In this document: one piece after another, positions 1 to 10,075 of the stretch
Layout of the letters: each line of letters begins with the position of its first letter
Numbering within the stretch: position 1 is the first letter of the stretch
Source of the DNA: Marthasterias glacialis
Taxonomy: Eukaryota > Echinodermata > Asteroidea > Forcipulatida > Asteriidae
Length of the DNA: 64,000 nucleotides
Assembly: GCA_911728455.2 (NCBI GenBank)
Contig: OU452229.1
Coordinates: forward strand, 13,240,076-13,304,075
Reading direction: 5' to 3'
Made by a program: the position numbers and the translations under genes
The notes under the pieces: model-generated
The model's input: the letters and a program-made list of their open reading frames with translations, nothing else
What the model was told of the DNA's origin: nothing
Database searches by the model: none

Positions 1-607
1 CGACAACGAGTTCGGAGCATTTTGCATGTTTTCGGAAAAGGAGGAATTCCTCCCTTTTGTCACGTGACACTTAGGTGATACCTGACCCTAAAATCGACAG
101 AGAATAGTTGGAAATTTTTCGGTCTGGGAACCAGACTACCAGTCTCTATAATATACAGTCAGAAGAGAACGATGTAGGGACTGGGAACCTGTCTATAGTA
201 ATGTGAGTCCTCAGAGTTCCCATAATCATAGTTTTATACGCGAAAGCACTATTTTCTATAATCGCTGTGTATTTATCTGTGTGTTTTCCTCCCTTTCAAA
301 ATAATAAACCTATTCAAACGGAGTTTGGGAGGACAACTGCCAAACCTAGTTTGGTTTAATGATACTTTTTATGTGCATAGGGACCGTGGAATAGGGACCG
401 TTACAACAATTTGTGGTTGCATATTGAAGGCTGCCTAACATTTGGCATTTCACTGACTTAACTCCCGAAATCATTGGATTGTCCGCAATGAATATGGACA
501 CATATATATGGAGCCAGAACCCGACAAGAAACCAATGGGTTATTATGTGAATGGTATGTCTTGCCATACAGAGATAAAGATTTTCAAACGTGCTGTTACG
601 TTCTCAC
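1..607. other. AT-rich non-coding flank, no gene seen
   Basis: No open frame longer than about 70 codons has protein-like composition here. Two short exact palindromes are visible: a 14-bp one centred on an EcoRI site (40-53) and GTCACGTGAC (59-68). The latter is an E-box-type decamer that recurs once more at 3839-3848. Two stretches around 118-150 and 176-205 share a 'ctgggaacc...tctata' pattern and may be an old imperfect direct repeat. I cannot assign a function to any of this. Confidence 0.6.
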
Positions 608-755
608 TTTGCAATATGCAAAACACAGAGTCCAATGTTCCAGAACTATTGTCTCCAAGCGGTCCTGTTGACCAGCTGGGTGGATGACCAGCTTCATCAA
701 ACCATGTAAACCACCATGTACCCGCAAAGATACTACAAACCCAATATAGGACACT
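608..755 (-). other. Weak candidate internal coding exon
   Basis: Read on the minus strand, a pyrimidine-rich stretch ending in CACAG stands just before base 755, and AAA|GTGAG, a good donor match, follows base 608. The 148 nt between them are open in the frame that reads ...GTWWFTWFDEAGHPPSW... and continues STGPLGDNSSG. The Trp/Gly/Pro-rich composition is less random than in the surrounding AT-rich DNA. The W-x-x-W-F-D pattern loosely recalls WxxW domains of mucin-2 and CILP type, but the spacing after it does not fit well. No neighbouring exon of the same gene can be seen in the window. This could be a real exon, a pseudogene fragment or chance. Confidence 0.2.
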
Positions 756-1156
756 CTGTGGAAACATGAAACGCAAAATGGCTGCTCATGGAGGTGCGCT
801 TGCTGGTGTCGGGTAGGTAAAACCAAATCTCGTTTGCGCGATAAATACCATGAAAACACTGAGGCCAAATGAATTTGGTGTTCGGTCATAATTATTTCAA
901 TAGTCCTAAGGAAAAGTTTAACGTTCTACTATTATTGTTCCTTTCCTTTGTCTTTGCTACAAAGATTAGAAAGGTAAAGGCGAAATATATGGGAAACATT
1001 TTGATTGATAAACAACTGGAACATCGATTTTCATGGCAACAGAACTCACCTTGAGCTTCTTTTTTTTTCATTTTGGTTATTTTTTAAAAATTATTATTAT
1101 TTTTTAATAACAAAACGGTGAGCGTGGTATATTAGTTTGAGTAAAATAACATGATC
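756..1156. other. Non-coding flank, nothing recognised
   Basis: AT-rich sequence with short T and ATT runs near 1060-1110. A 61-codon frame at 869-1054 has no recognisable domain and is of the length expected by chance. No repeat family is recognised. Confidence 0.5.
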
Positions 1157-1217
1157 TGATATGATATGATATGATATGATATGATATGATACGATATGAT
1201 ATGATATGATATGATAT
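1157..1217. repeat. Pentanucleotide microsatellite (ATGAT)n
   Basis: Eleven consecutive 5-bp units of ATGAT type run from 1161 to 1215, preceded by one imperfect unit. A single unit at 1191-1195 reads ACGAT. The run explains the repeated ISYHI peptide on the minus strand, which is not a protein. Confidence 0.95.
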
Positions 1218-2062
1218 AAATGGCATAACATGATAAAACGTTAAGTTCGTTTTTCGTTATTTTGTCCATTGCCCCCAAATGGCATGTGAACAATAGGATC
1301 AGGGGACAACCCAAGAGTGTTCGAATAGTTAAGGATGTGAGGGTGATAAGTGAAACATTTTATAGGCCTACCTTTCAATAAAAGAAGGGAAAAAACAGTT
1401 TTCAGTTGATATTGTTTTGGTCGACTCACTTGGTCTGTAGTGTTATGACGTTTGTTAGCTCTAAAGGATATATAATGACAGTTTAATTAATATGGACTTT
1501 TAATTTTTTTTTAAACAAATATTAATTTTATTTATTTATAACCTTTAAACAGAGGGTTGCTAATAATTGTTATTATACTGTAACTTCTTGCAAGTCACGA
1601 TTAAAAATGAATGGTATACTGCAGGCCTACATGATCACCATAAATATATTGCTTTGTTTGACTCAATACACTATCCCATTTCACCAAAGGGAAATTATAA
1701 TATCCTGAAAAAACACTAAAGCCTATTGAGACTGGAACCGTTTCAGGAGCAAGGAAAAGATAAAATACGAATCCAAAGATTAATTACAAAGGCTATGGTG
1801 ATTTTTGGGTAGCTTCAATTATTGTGGTCTGCATACAGAAAAGATAACTGATATATTATTTTCCATTTGCTACAACCCCTTGTAAATCCTAAAAAGGAAC
1901 ACTTTCTTAAAATTTCCAAATTGTAAGATGGGTATTATGTAATAATTATCATTTCAATAATCGCTTTTGTCTTTTACATCATCATCTTTAATGCAAATGA
2001 GCCCCTGTACTTGCCGTCACCTTCCTATGACTTTATACACTTCGTTAACGTCGTCTGCTTCG
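1218..2062. other. AT-rich non-coding flank
   Basis: There is no open frame worth reporting. The stretch at about 1484-1542 is almost pure A/T. Two GGCCTAC motifs (about 1366 and 1624) are visible; without a database they cannot be tied to a repeat family. I see no terminal repeats, coding fragment or RNA gene. Confidence 0.5.
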
Positions 2063-2086
2063 TTTTTTTTTTTTTTTTTTTTTTTT
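2063..2086 (+). repeat. Poly-T run (T24)
   Basis: An uninterrupted run of 24 T residues followed by three ACCT-like units. It could be the poly-A tail of a retroposed sequence on the minus strand, but no body of such an element is recognisable next to it. It is also a place where sequencing length errors are likely. Confidence 0.9.
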
Positions 2087-2779
2087 ACCTACCTACCACA
2101 TGACGGCGCCCTCCCTCATGTGTCGATTTTGCTGAGTCATAGCATTACATCTGCTACAGTGTAAAACGGCACAAGTGTCTTATCTTTGGTTTATAGTATC
2201 TTGGTACCCGGGACACCATTGTACAACAAAAATGTTACATATGGAGAGTCCCGAAGCAGCAAGGACATTCCAAACGTGTAGAATGTGTCCAGTTGTATGA
2301 CTACTCAAGACAAATTCAGGTAAAAAACTGTTGGCATAGCATTCAATAAAGGTAAATGGGAGGAATATTAGTCTATTTTTAGTCACACTATTATTAGTGT
2401 CAGTTTGAAAGCTTACTGATTATGAAGTTCATACCAATACCAATCTTCCATAGAATTATTTCTGTCTAAAATACTGTTAAAATCGAAAATAAAATTTGAA
2501 GACCCCGATTTTAATTTCGATTGTAACAGTGGAAATGAGGACACTCTTTTTACATGCGGAAAAGTGTGCACGGTTTTTCACTATTTTCTCCTGAATCGGA
2601 CGACGGATTGAGCCAAAATTTGCAGAGTTTTTCTTTTGCTTTTTTCCACATGTGTTACTAAATCGCACAAAGTAAAAATATTGCACTATCAGCTTTACCA
2701 ATCCTATATATTACCTTTAAACGTGTTTTAATGACTATTTTTCTTTTTATCTTTTACAAATCAGTATTTATACCACGAT
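2087..2779. other. AT-rich non-coding flank
   Basis: No gene is recognised. Minus-strand frames of 68 and 74 codons in this stretch have low-complexity composition rich in Phe, Lys and Ile, as expected from AT-rich DNA. No repeat boundaries are visible. Confidence 0.5.
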
Positions 2780-2860
2780 TGACTGTAAAGTGCCAGGGTT
2801 AAAGTGTTAAATTGGATTTGGCGCTATATAAATTTCCATTATCATTATTATCATTATTGT
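2780..2860 (+). mobile_element. Possible 3' end of a non-LTR retroelement or SINE
   Basis: The segment has a short G-rich lead, then TTTGGCGCTATATAAAT, then an ATTATC/ATT-type simple tail. From general knowledge, a GCGCTATATAAAT motif followed by a short tandem A/T tail is typical of the 3' ends of several animal LINE and SINE families. Only the last ~80 bp would be present, as expected of a 5'-truncated insertion. No coding remnant lies upstream, so the family is not named. Confidence 0.4.
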
Positions 2861-3200
2861 TTCAAATGTCCTTGTACACATTGTTTGAACCTATTTAAAA
2901 AGTATTTCTTAAAAAATTGTAACCAAAGTTTCTTATTAACAAAGAATAACCGAAAAACTAAAGTATTGGTCAAAGGTAAGCAAAACGCATAATACTCTTG
3001 CCACCGAAAATTGCAGGCACATTTCAAAGAGATTGTTCCTCTTTTTACGGTCATAAAATCATTACAATAATTATTATTATGGTGATACAGGAGTCAGGCT
3101 GCTAGTTTAAAGCGCGACAATTTATCCTGTCTCGATACACACGGATCAACCAGATACGATAATTTACTATTGTATGCCGGCCAAAAAAATAAAGTTAGCT
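2861..3200. other. AT-rich non-coding flank
   Basis: No gene is recognised. The overlapping plus- and minus-strand frames (62 and 66 codons) have the Lys/Asn/Phe-rich composition of AT-rich DNA. A short ATTATTATTAT run lies near 3070. The segment ends where the left arm of the large inverted repeat begins. Confidence 0.5.
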
Positions 3201-3560
3201 CAAACGAAGGTCATAAATGAGCACAACAATTCTGTCCGAAAGCAGTGGTTTGCTCCCAAACTGAGTCCCTATGAACGTACCGCATGGGTTCTCGCTATGC
3301 TCCCTCGGTACGTTGTGCTTTGCAAAACCAAGCTCCTGTTTTTTCGGGAAAGAGCCACAACTTCCGATTATATGGGATATTAAAACCCCAGATTCAAAAC
3401 AACTTCTTTAAATTATAATATGATTGATCTATATGGTTTAATCCCGCCATTATCAACAAATCATATCGCTTGAGACTGTCGTTTGTAATATTGAGATGAT
3501 GCATCTTTGTCTTTAACGCACTATAGCCCCATGGGATACACTGTGCGAGCCACGGTCCGT
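3201..3560 (+). repeat. Left arm of a large diverged inverted repeat
   Basis: The reverse complement of this arm aligns, with substitutions and small gaps, along 3963-4335. Anchors in order from the outside are GGTCAT..GAGCACAA, TGCTCCCA..GAGTC, TGAACGTA followed by TGGGTTCTC, GGAAAGAGCCACAACT, CCCAGATTCAAAACAA, TTGATCTAT, CTATAGCCCCA and ACGGTCCGT. The order is kept, so the match is not chance. A 69-codon plus-strand frame inside it (3174-3383) and a minus-strand frame over the other arm partly mirror each other for this reason. The pair could be a foldback or MITE-like transposon, or an old inverted duplication. No transposase or clear target-site duplication is visible. Confidence 0.75.
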
Positions 3561-3962
3561 TTCTCGGATTTTCAGATGTTAAAAAGTTTGAGTTGGAGGT
3601 TCCATATTGAATTACACCACGGTTTGAATAAAATCCCGCTTTTGTTACCTACTCACTGATAGTTGTAAATAATCAGAGTTTAATTTGGTTTACTAATAAA
3701 CATGCTACAACTACCTGTCTTGATCTTGTGACTTATAACAAGAATCAACAAAAGATTTGGCAAAATTTTGGGATTTTATACTTCTGGTAGACCTTTTTTG
3801 TTATGTTTAAGTCAACATTACCGCTCCTTAAAATTGAGGTCACGTGACATATCTGAGCCAAAATCTTTGCTTAGATTGTCAAACGGACATTGCAGCTAGT
3901 TGTACTTCCAGTCGTATAACACGTTTATTAAGCGAAACTTTATTTTTGAAACTTGGAGTATT
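3561..3962. other. Spacer between the inverted-repeat arms
   Basis: About 400 bp with only weak further similarity between its two halves, for example TTTCA followed by an A-rich stretch and AAGTTT. It contains the second GTCACGTGAC decamer (3839-3848), also present at 59-68. No open frame or recognised element lies here. Confidence 0.5.
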
Positions 3963-4335
3963 ACGGACCGTAACTTGGTTAGTAAATCCGTGGGGCTATA
4001 GCGTCAAAGACCCCATGACAAAAAGCCATAATCTTGTTGTGGTTTTAACGACACACTCAAATGATATGAATTGTTGAGGAAGATGGATCTCGGTTAAATA
4101 GATCAATAATATTAAATTGTTTTGAATCTGGGATTTGAATGTCATATTGCTCCCATATTTTCGGGAGTTGTGGCTCTTTCCCCGAAAGACCGGGCGCCCG
4201 GTTTGCCACAGGGGCTCTCGAGGCCTGAACTCCACAGGGAGAACCCATACAATACGTTCATTTTGACTCGATGTGGGAGCAGACCACACAAGCTTTAGAC
4301 CTTTTGAGTTATTGTGCTCATGACCGTATTTTGAA
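3963..4335 (-). repeat. Right arm of the large inverted repeat
   Basis: This is the reverse-complement partner of 3201-3560, with the same anchors in mirrored order from ACGGACCGT at 3963-3971 to GCTCATGACCGTATTTTG near 4316-4333. A GGGCGCCCGG cluster near 4191 makes this arm more GC-rich than its partner. The 97-codon minus-strand frame across it is a shadow of the repeat. Its outer end lies about 20 bp from the first satellite base, so the element and the array edge may be causally linked. Confidence 0.75.
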
Positions 4336-4355
4336 TTACGTTTTGGAGAAATGTT
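4336..4355. other. Left boundary of the satellite array
   Basis: Unique sequence (..TTTTGGAGAAATGT) changes to monomer sequence (TCCTCCCTGTTTAT..) at about 4355, inside the part of the monomer that normally reads GGCATCCTCCCTG. The switch is abrupt, with no gradual decay of similarity across it. Average composition also changes from AT-rich to about half G+C. Confidence 0.85.
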
Positions 4356-5473
4356 CCTCCCTGTTTATGCCGCAGCCCCAAGACCAGCATTTTCGGAAAG
4401 CCCATGAGCAGGGCTTTCCAACAGTGTCAGACTTGTCAGTTTCCCGCCAATACTTTGGGAAATAGAGCCGTTGCTAAGTCTTGTTTTCACTCTGTTACAG
4501 CTTCGTGTACAAAAGTGCCATTAGACAGGTGTTTTAAGCGCATTCGGAGCAGCCCCGCTCCCTTGTGGTTTCAAGACGGAAGATGGCCCTGGCTGGCCGG
4601 GAAAACCATATTTTCGGATGCAGGACTATGGCAGCTACCTGCATGTACAAGAAGTTTTTCTCTAGCCCCATTATTTCTGGATTTATTGGCCGTGGCGCTG
4701 CCGACTTCTTTTTTCGGCGTTTTTTTGCTGGCTTCGGTCCAGCACACAAGTCATGTAGTTGCCTTTGCTATTGTTGACGTACACACAGCATGGCCGTACG
4801 CACTGGACATCCTCGGGATGTCCTCACTCCGCGGTTCCTGGCATCCTCCCTGTTTATCCCGCAGCCCCAAGACCAGCATTTTCGGAAAGCCCATGAGCAG
4901 GGCTATCCAACAGTGTCAGACTTGTCAGTTCCCCGCCAATACTGTGGGAGATAGAGCCGTTGCTAAGTCTTGTTTTCACTCTGTTACAGCTTCGTGTACA
5001 AAAGTGCCATTAGACAGGCGTTTGAAGCGCATTCGGAGCAGCCCCGCTCCCTGGTGGTTTCAAGACGGAAGATGGCCCTGGCTGGCCGGGAAAACCATAT
5101 TTTCGGATGCAGGACTATGGCAGCTACCTGCAGGTACAAGAACTTTCTCTCTAGCCCCATTATTTCTGGATTTATTGGCCGTGGCGCTGCCGACTTCTTT
5201 TTTCGGCGTTTTTTTGCTGGCTTCGGTCCAGCACACATGTAGTTGCCTTGGCTATTGTTGACGTACACAAAGCATGGCCGTATGCACTGGACATCTTCGG
5301 GGTGTCCTCACTCCGCGGTCCCTGGCATCCTCCCTGTTTATGCGTCAGCCCCAAGACCAGCATTTTCGGAAAGCCCATGAGCAGGGCTTTTCAACAGTGT
5401 CAGACTTGTCAGTTTTCCACCAATACTTTGGGAGATAGAGCCGTTGCTAAGTCTTGTTTTCATTCTGTTACAG

Positions 5474-5617
5474 CTTCGTGTACAAAAGTGCCATTAGACA
5501 GGCGTTTGAAGCGCATTCGGAGCAGCCCCGCTCCCCTGTGGTTTCAAGACGGAAGATGGCCCTGGCTGGCCGGGAAAACCATATTTTCGGATGCAGGACT
5601 ATGGCAGCTACCTGCAG
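5474..5617 (+). other. Exon-like cassette in the monomer (representative copy)
   Basis: A 22-nt pyrimidine-rich tract ends in CTGTTACAG immediately before 5474, as in a strong 3' splice site. CAG|GTACAA, an acceptable 5' splice site, spans 5615-5623. The 144 nt between them are a multiple of three. In the phase reading FVYKSAIRQAFEAHSEQ they are open in nearly every monomer, so tandem splicing of units would keep frame. Some copies break it: GTTACTG instead of GTTACAG at about 22250 and 26130, CAGCT at 32305 and CAGAT at 33758 instead of CAGGT. One copy (32790) has a better donor, CAG|GTAAAG. Nothing in the sequence proves transcription or splicing. Confidence 0.35.
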
Positions 5618-5620
5618 GTA
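5609..5620. repeat. 12-bp palindrome with SbfI/PstI site (representative copy)
   Basis: TACCTGCAGGTA is a perfect 12-bp palindrome present in almost every monomer, always about 110 nt downstream of the GCGTTTGAAGCG segment. It contains CCTGCAGG (SbfI) and CTGCAG (PstI). Exceptions seen include 4640-4651, 18520 and 56500, each with a single change. Confidence 0.9.
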
Positions 5621-5851
5621 CAAGAAATTTCTCTCTAGCCCCATTATTTCTGGATTTATTGGCCGTGGCGCTGCCGACTTCTTTTTTCGGCGTTTTTTTG
5701 CTGGCTTCGGTCCAGCACACATGTAGTTGCCTTGGCTATTGTTGACGTACACACAGCATGGCCGTATGCACTGGACATCTTCGGGGTGTCCTCACTCCGC
5801 GGTCCCTGGCATCCTCCCTGTTTATGCGTCAGCCCCAAGACCAGCATTTTC

Positions 5852-5876
5852 GGAAAGCCCATGAGCAGGGCTTTCC
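5852..5876. repeat. Hairpin motif of the monomer (representative copy)
   Basis: GGAAAGCCC and GGGCTTTCC form a perfect 9-bp stem around the loop ATGAGCA. The motif is present in most monomers of both halves. Some subfamilies weaken it: GGCCTTCCC in the 8.8-12.1 kb copies, GGGCTTTCAAAA near 21.7 and 23.1 kb, GCCTTTGAGC near 23.6 kb, and GCACATGAGC near 58.7 and 61.1 kb. Losses without compensating changes argue against strict selection on the stem. Confidence 0.85.
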
Positions 5877-7174
5877 AACAGTGTCAGACTTGTCAGTTTC
5901 CCGCCAATACTGTGGGAGATAGAGCCGTTGCTCTGTCTTGTTTTCACTCTGTTACAGCTTCGTGTACAAAAGTGCCATTAGACAGGCGTTTGAAGCACAT
6001 TCGGAGCAGCCCCGCTCCCTGGTGGTTTCAAGGTGGAACACGGCCCTAGCCGGCCGGGAAAACAATATTTTCGGATGCAGGATTATGGCAGCTACCTGCA
6101 GGTACAAAAAAATTTGTCTCTAGCCCCAATATTTCTGGATTTATTGGCCGTGGCGCTGCCGACTTCTTTTTTCTGCGCTTTTTGCTGGCTTCGGTCCAGC
6201 GCACATGTAGTTGCCTTGGCTATTGTTGACGTACACACAGCATGGCCGTATGCACTGGACATCTTCGGGGTGTCCTCACTCCGCGGTCCCTGGCATCCTT
6301 CCTGTTTATGCGTCAGCCCCAAGACCAGCATTTTCGGAAAGCCCATGAGCAGGGCTTTTCAACAGTGTCAGACTTGTCAGTTTTCCACCAATACTTTGGG
6401 AGATAGAGCCGTTGCTAAGTCTTGTTTTCATTCTGTTACAGCTTCGTGTACAAAAGTGCCATTAGACAGGCGTTTGAAGCGCATTCGGAGCAGCACCGCT
6501 CCCTTGTGGTTTCAAGACGGAAGATGGCCCTGGCTGGCCGGGAAAACCATATTTTCGGATGCAGGACTATGGCAGCTACCTGCAGGTACAAGAACTTTCT
6601 CTCTAGCCCCATTATTTTTGGATTTATTGGCCGTGGCGCTGCCGACTTCTTTTTTCGGCGTTTTTTTGCTGGCTTCGGTCCAGCACACATGTAGTTGCCT
6701 TGGCTATTGTTGACGTACACAAAGCATGGCCGTATGCACTGGACATCTTCGGGGTGTCCTCACTCCGCGGTCCCTGGCATCCTCCCTGTTTATCCCGCAG
6801 CCCCAAGACCAGCATTTTCGGAAAGCCCATGAGCAGGGCTTTCCAATAGTGTCCGACTTGTCAGTTTCCTGCCAATACTTTGGGAGATAGAGCCGTTGCT
6901 AAGTCTTGTTTTCATTCTGTTACAGCTTCGTGTACAAAAGTGCCAATAGACAGGCGTTTGAAGTGCATTCGAAGCAGCCCCGCTCCCTGGTGGTTTCAAG
7001 GTGGAAGACGGCCCTAGCCAGCCGGAAAAGCCATATTTTCGGATGCAAGACTATGGCAGCCACCTGCAGGTACAAGAAATTTCTCTCTAGCCCTATTATT
7101 TCTGGATTTATTGGCCGTGGCGCTGCCGACTTCTTTTTTAGGCGTTTTTTGCTGGCTTCAGTCCAGCACACATG

Positions 7175-10075
7175 TAGTTGCCGTAGCTATTGTTGACATA
7201 CATACAGCATGGCCGTATGCACTGGACATCCTCGGGGTGTCCTCACTCCGCGGTCCCTGGCATCCTCCCTGTTTATCCTGCAGCCCCAAGACCAGCATTT
7301 TCGGAAAGCCCATGAGCAGGGTTTCCAACAGTGTCAGACTTGTCAGTTTCCCGCCAATACTTTGGGAGATAGAGCCGTTGCTAAGTCTTGTTTTCATTCT
7401 GTTACAGCTTCGTGTACAAAAGTGCCAATAGACAGGCGTTTGAAGCGCATTCTGAGCAGCCCCGCTCCCTGGTGGTTTCAAGGTGGAAGACGGCCCTAGC
7501 CAGCCGGAAAAGCCATATTTTCGGATGCAAGACTATGGCAGCCACCTGCAGGTACAAGAAATTTCTCTCTAGCCCTATTATTTCTGGATTTATTGGCCGT
7601 GGCGCTGCCGACTTCTTTTTTAGGCGTTTTTTGCTGGCTTCAGTCCAGCACACATGTAGTTGCCGTGGCTATTGTTGACATACATACAGCATGGCCGTAT
7701 GCACTGGACATCCTCGGGGTGTCCTCACTCCGCGGTCCCTGGCATCCTCCCTGTTTATCCTGCAGCCCCAAGACCAGCATTTTCGGAAAGCCCATGAGCA
7801 GGGTTTCCAACAGTGTCAGACTTGTCAGTTTCCCGCCAATACTTTGGGAGATAGAGCCGTTGCTAAGTCTTGTTTTCATTCTGTTACAGCTTCGTGTACA
7901 AAAGTGCCAATAGACAGGCGTTTGAAGCGCATTCTGAGCAGCCCCGCTCCCTGGTGGTTTCAAGACGGAAGACGGCCCTGGCTGGCCGGGAAAACCATAT
8001 TTTCGGATTCAGGACTATGGCAGCTACCTGCAGGTACAAGAAATTTCTCTCTAGCTCCATTATTTCTGGATTTATTGGCTGTGGCGCTGCCGACTTCTTT
8101 TTTCGGCGCTTTTTGCAGGCTTCGGTCCAGCACACATGTAGTTGCCTTGGCTATTGTTGACGTACACACAGCATGGCCGTATGCACTGGACATCTTCGGG
8201 GTGTCCTCACTCCGCGGTCCCTGGCATCCTCCCTGTTTATCCCAAAGCCCCAAGACCAGCATTTTCGGAAAGCCCATGAGCAGGGCTTTCCAACAGTGTC
8301 AGACTTGTCAGTTTCCTGCCATTACTTTGGGAGATAGAGCCGTTGCTAAGTCTTGTTTTCACTCTGTTACAGCTTTGTGTACAAAAGTGCCATTAGACAG
8401 GCGTTTGAAGCGCATTCGGAGCAGCCCCGCTCCCTGGTGGTTTCAAGACGGAAGATGGCCATGGCTGGCCGGGAAAACCATATTTTCGGATTCAGGACTA
8501 TGGCAGCTACCTGCAGGTACAAGAAAGTTCTCTCTAGCCCCATTATTTCTGGATTTATTGGCCGTGGCGCTGCCGACTTCATTTTTTCGGCGTTTTTTTG
8601 CTGGCTTCGGTCCAGCACACATGTAGTTGCCTTGGCTATTGTTGACGTACACACAGCATGGCCGTATGCACTGGACATCCTCGGGATGTCCTCTCTCCGC
8701 GGTCCCTGGCATCCTCCATGTTTTTCTTGCAGCCCCAAGACCAACATTTTCGGAAAGCCCATGAGCAGGCCTTCCCAACAGTGTCAGACTTGTCAGTTTC
8801 CTGCCAATATTTTGGGAGATAGAGCCGTTGCTAAGTCTTGTTTTCACTCTGTTACAGCTTCGTGTACAAAAGTGCCATTAGACAGGCGTTTGAAGCGCAT
8901 TCGGAGCAGCCCCGCTCCCTGGTGGTTTCAAGGTGACAAACTACCCTAGCTGGCCGCGAAAACCATATTTTCGGATTCAGGACTATGGCAGCTACCTGCA
9001 GGTACAAGAAATTTCTCTCTAACCCCATTATTTCTGGATTTATTGGCCGTGGCGCTGCCGACTTCTTTTTTGGGCGTTATTTTGCTGGCTTCGGTCCAGC
9101 ACACATGTAGTTGCCTTGGCTATTGTTGACGTACACACAGCATGGCCGTATGCACTGGACATCCTCGGGGTGTCCTCACTCCGCGGTCCCTGGCATCCTC
9201 CATGTTTTTCTTGCAGCCCCAAGACCAACATTTTCGGAAAGCCCACGAGCAGGCCTTCCCAACAGTGTCAGACTTGTCAGTTTCCTGCCAATACTTTGGG
9301 AGATAGAGCCGTTGCTAAGTCTTGTTTTCACTCTGTTACAGCTTCGTGTACAAAAGTGCCATTAGACAGGCGTTTGAAGCGCATTCGGAGCAGCCCCTCT
9401 CCCTGGTGGTTTCAAGGTGGAAAACTACCCTAGCTGGCCGCGAAAACCATATTTTCGGATGCAGGACTATGGCAGCTACCTGCAGGTACAAGAAGATTCT
9501 CTCTAGCCCCATTATTTCTGGATTTATTGGCCGTGGCGCTGCCGACTTCTTTTTTCGGCGTTATTTTGTTGGCTTCGGTCCAGCACACATGTAGTTGCCT
9601 TGGCTATTGTTGACGTACACACAGCATGGCCGTATGCACTGGACATCTTCGGGGTGTCCTCACTCCGCGGTCCCTGGCATCCTCCCTGTTTATCCCAAAG
9701 CCACAAGACCAGCATTTTCGGAAAGCCCATGAGCAGGGCTTTCCAACAGTGTCAGACCTGTCAGTTTCCCGCCATTACTTCGGGAGATAGAGCCGTTGCT
9801 AAGTCTTGTTTTCACTCTGTTACAGCTTTGTGTACAAAAGTGCCATTAGACAGGCGTTTGAAGCGCATTCGGAGCAGCCCCGCTCCCTGGTGGTTTCAAG
9901 ACGGAAGATGGCCCTGGCTGGCCGGGAAAACCATATTTTCGGATGCAGGACTATGGCAGCTACCTGCAGGTACAATAAATTTCTCTCTAGCCCCATTATT
10001 TCTGGATTTATTGGCCGTGGCGCTGCCGACTTCTTTTTTCGGCGTTATTTTGCTGGCTTCGGTCCAGCACACATG
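7175..10075 (+). repeat. Six-monomer duplication, copy 1 (2,901 bp)
   Basis: Anchors 7388, 7870, 8353, 8837, 9322 and 9806 recur at a distance of 2,900-2,901 bp. Private markers shared by both copies include GCCAATAGACAGG with GACATACATACAGC in the first units, GGACTGTGGCAG-type units with TTCAGGACTATGG, the CATGTTTTTCTTGCAG units, and TCACGG-free GTGACAAACTACCC. The only difference I noticed is one extra A near 8581 (CTTCATTTTTTCGG), which explains the one-base change of offset. The first two monomers are 482 bp long. Confidence 0.9.

Larger units (their letters stand above)
4355..7174 (+). repeat. Array block 1: edge monomers
   Basis: Six monomers (anchors 4481-6906). The outermost carries several private changes: GTGTTTTAAG for GCGTTTGAAG, CTGCATGTAC for CTGCAGGTAC, and a 5-bp insertion after CAGCACACA near 4748. 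This fits the decay expected at array edges, where exchange with neighbours is rare. Monomers 5454 and 6422 share CATTCTGTTACAG and GTTTTCCACCAAT and look like copies two units (968 bp) apart. The block mixes two types: AGACGGAAGATGGCCCTGG and AGGTGGAACACGGCCCTAG. Confidence 0.9.

Noticed and set aside
596..889. 97-codon minus-strand frame as a gene
   Set aside because: It overlaps the better candidate exon in another frame and shows no domain-like pattern. Its opening part includes the presumed intron side of the acceptor.
3174..3383. 69-codon plus-strand frame and the opposing 97-codon frame (3996-4289) as homologous genes
   Set aside because: Their resemblance follows from the inverted repeat at the DNA level. 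Gaps between the arms shift the frame, so no shared protein is preserved.
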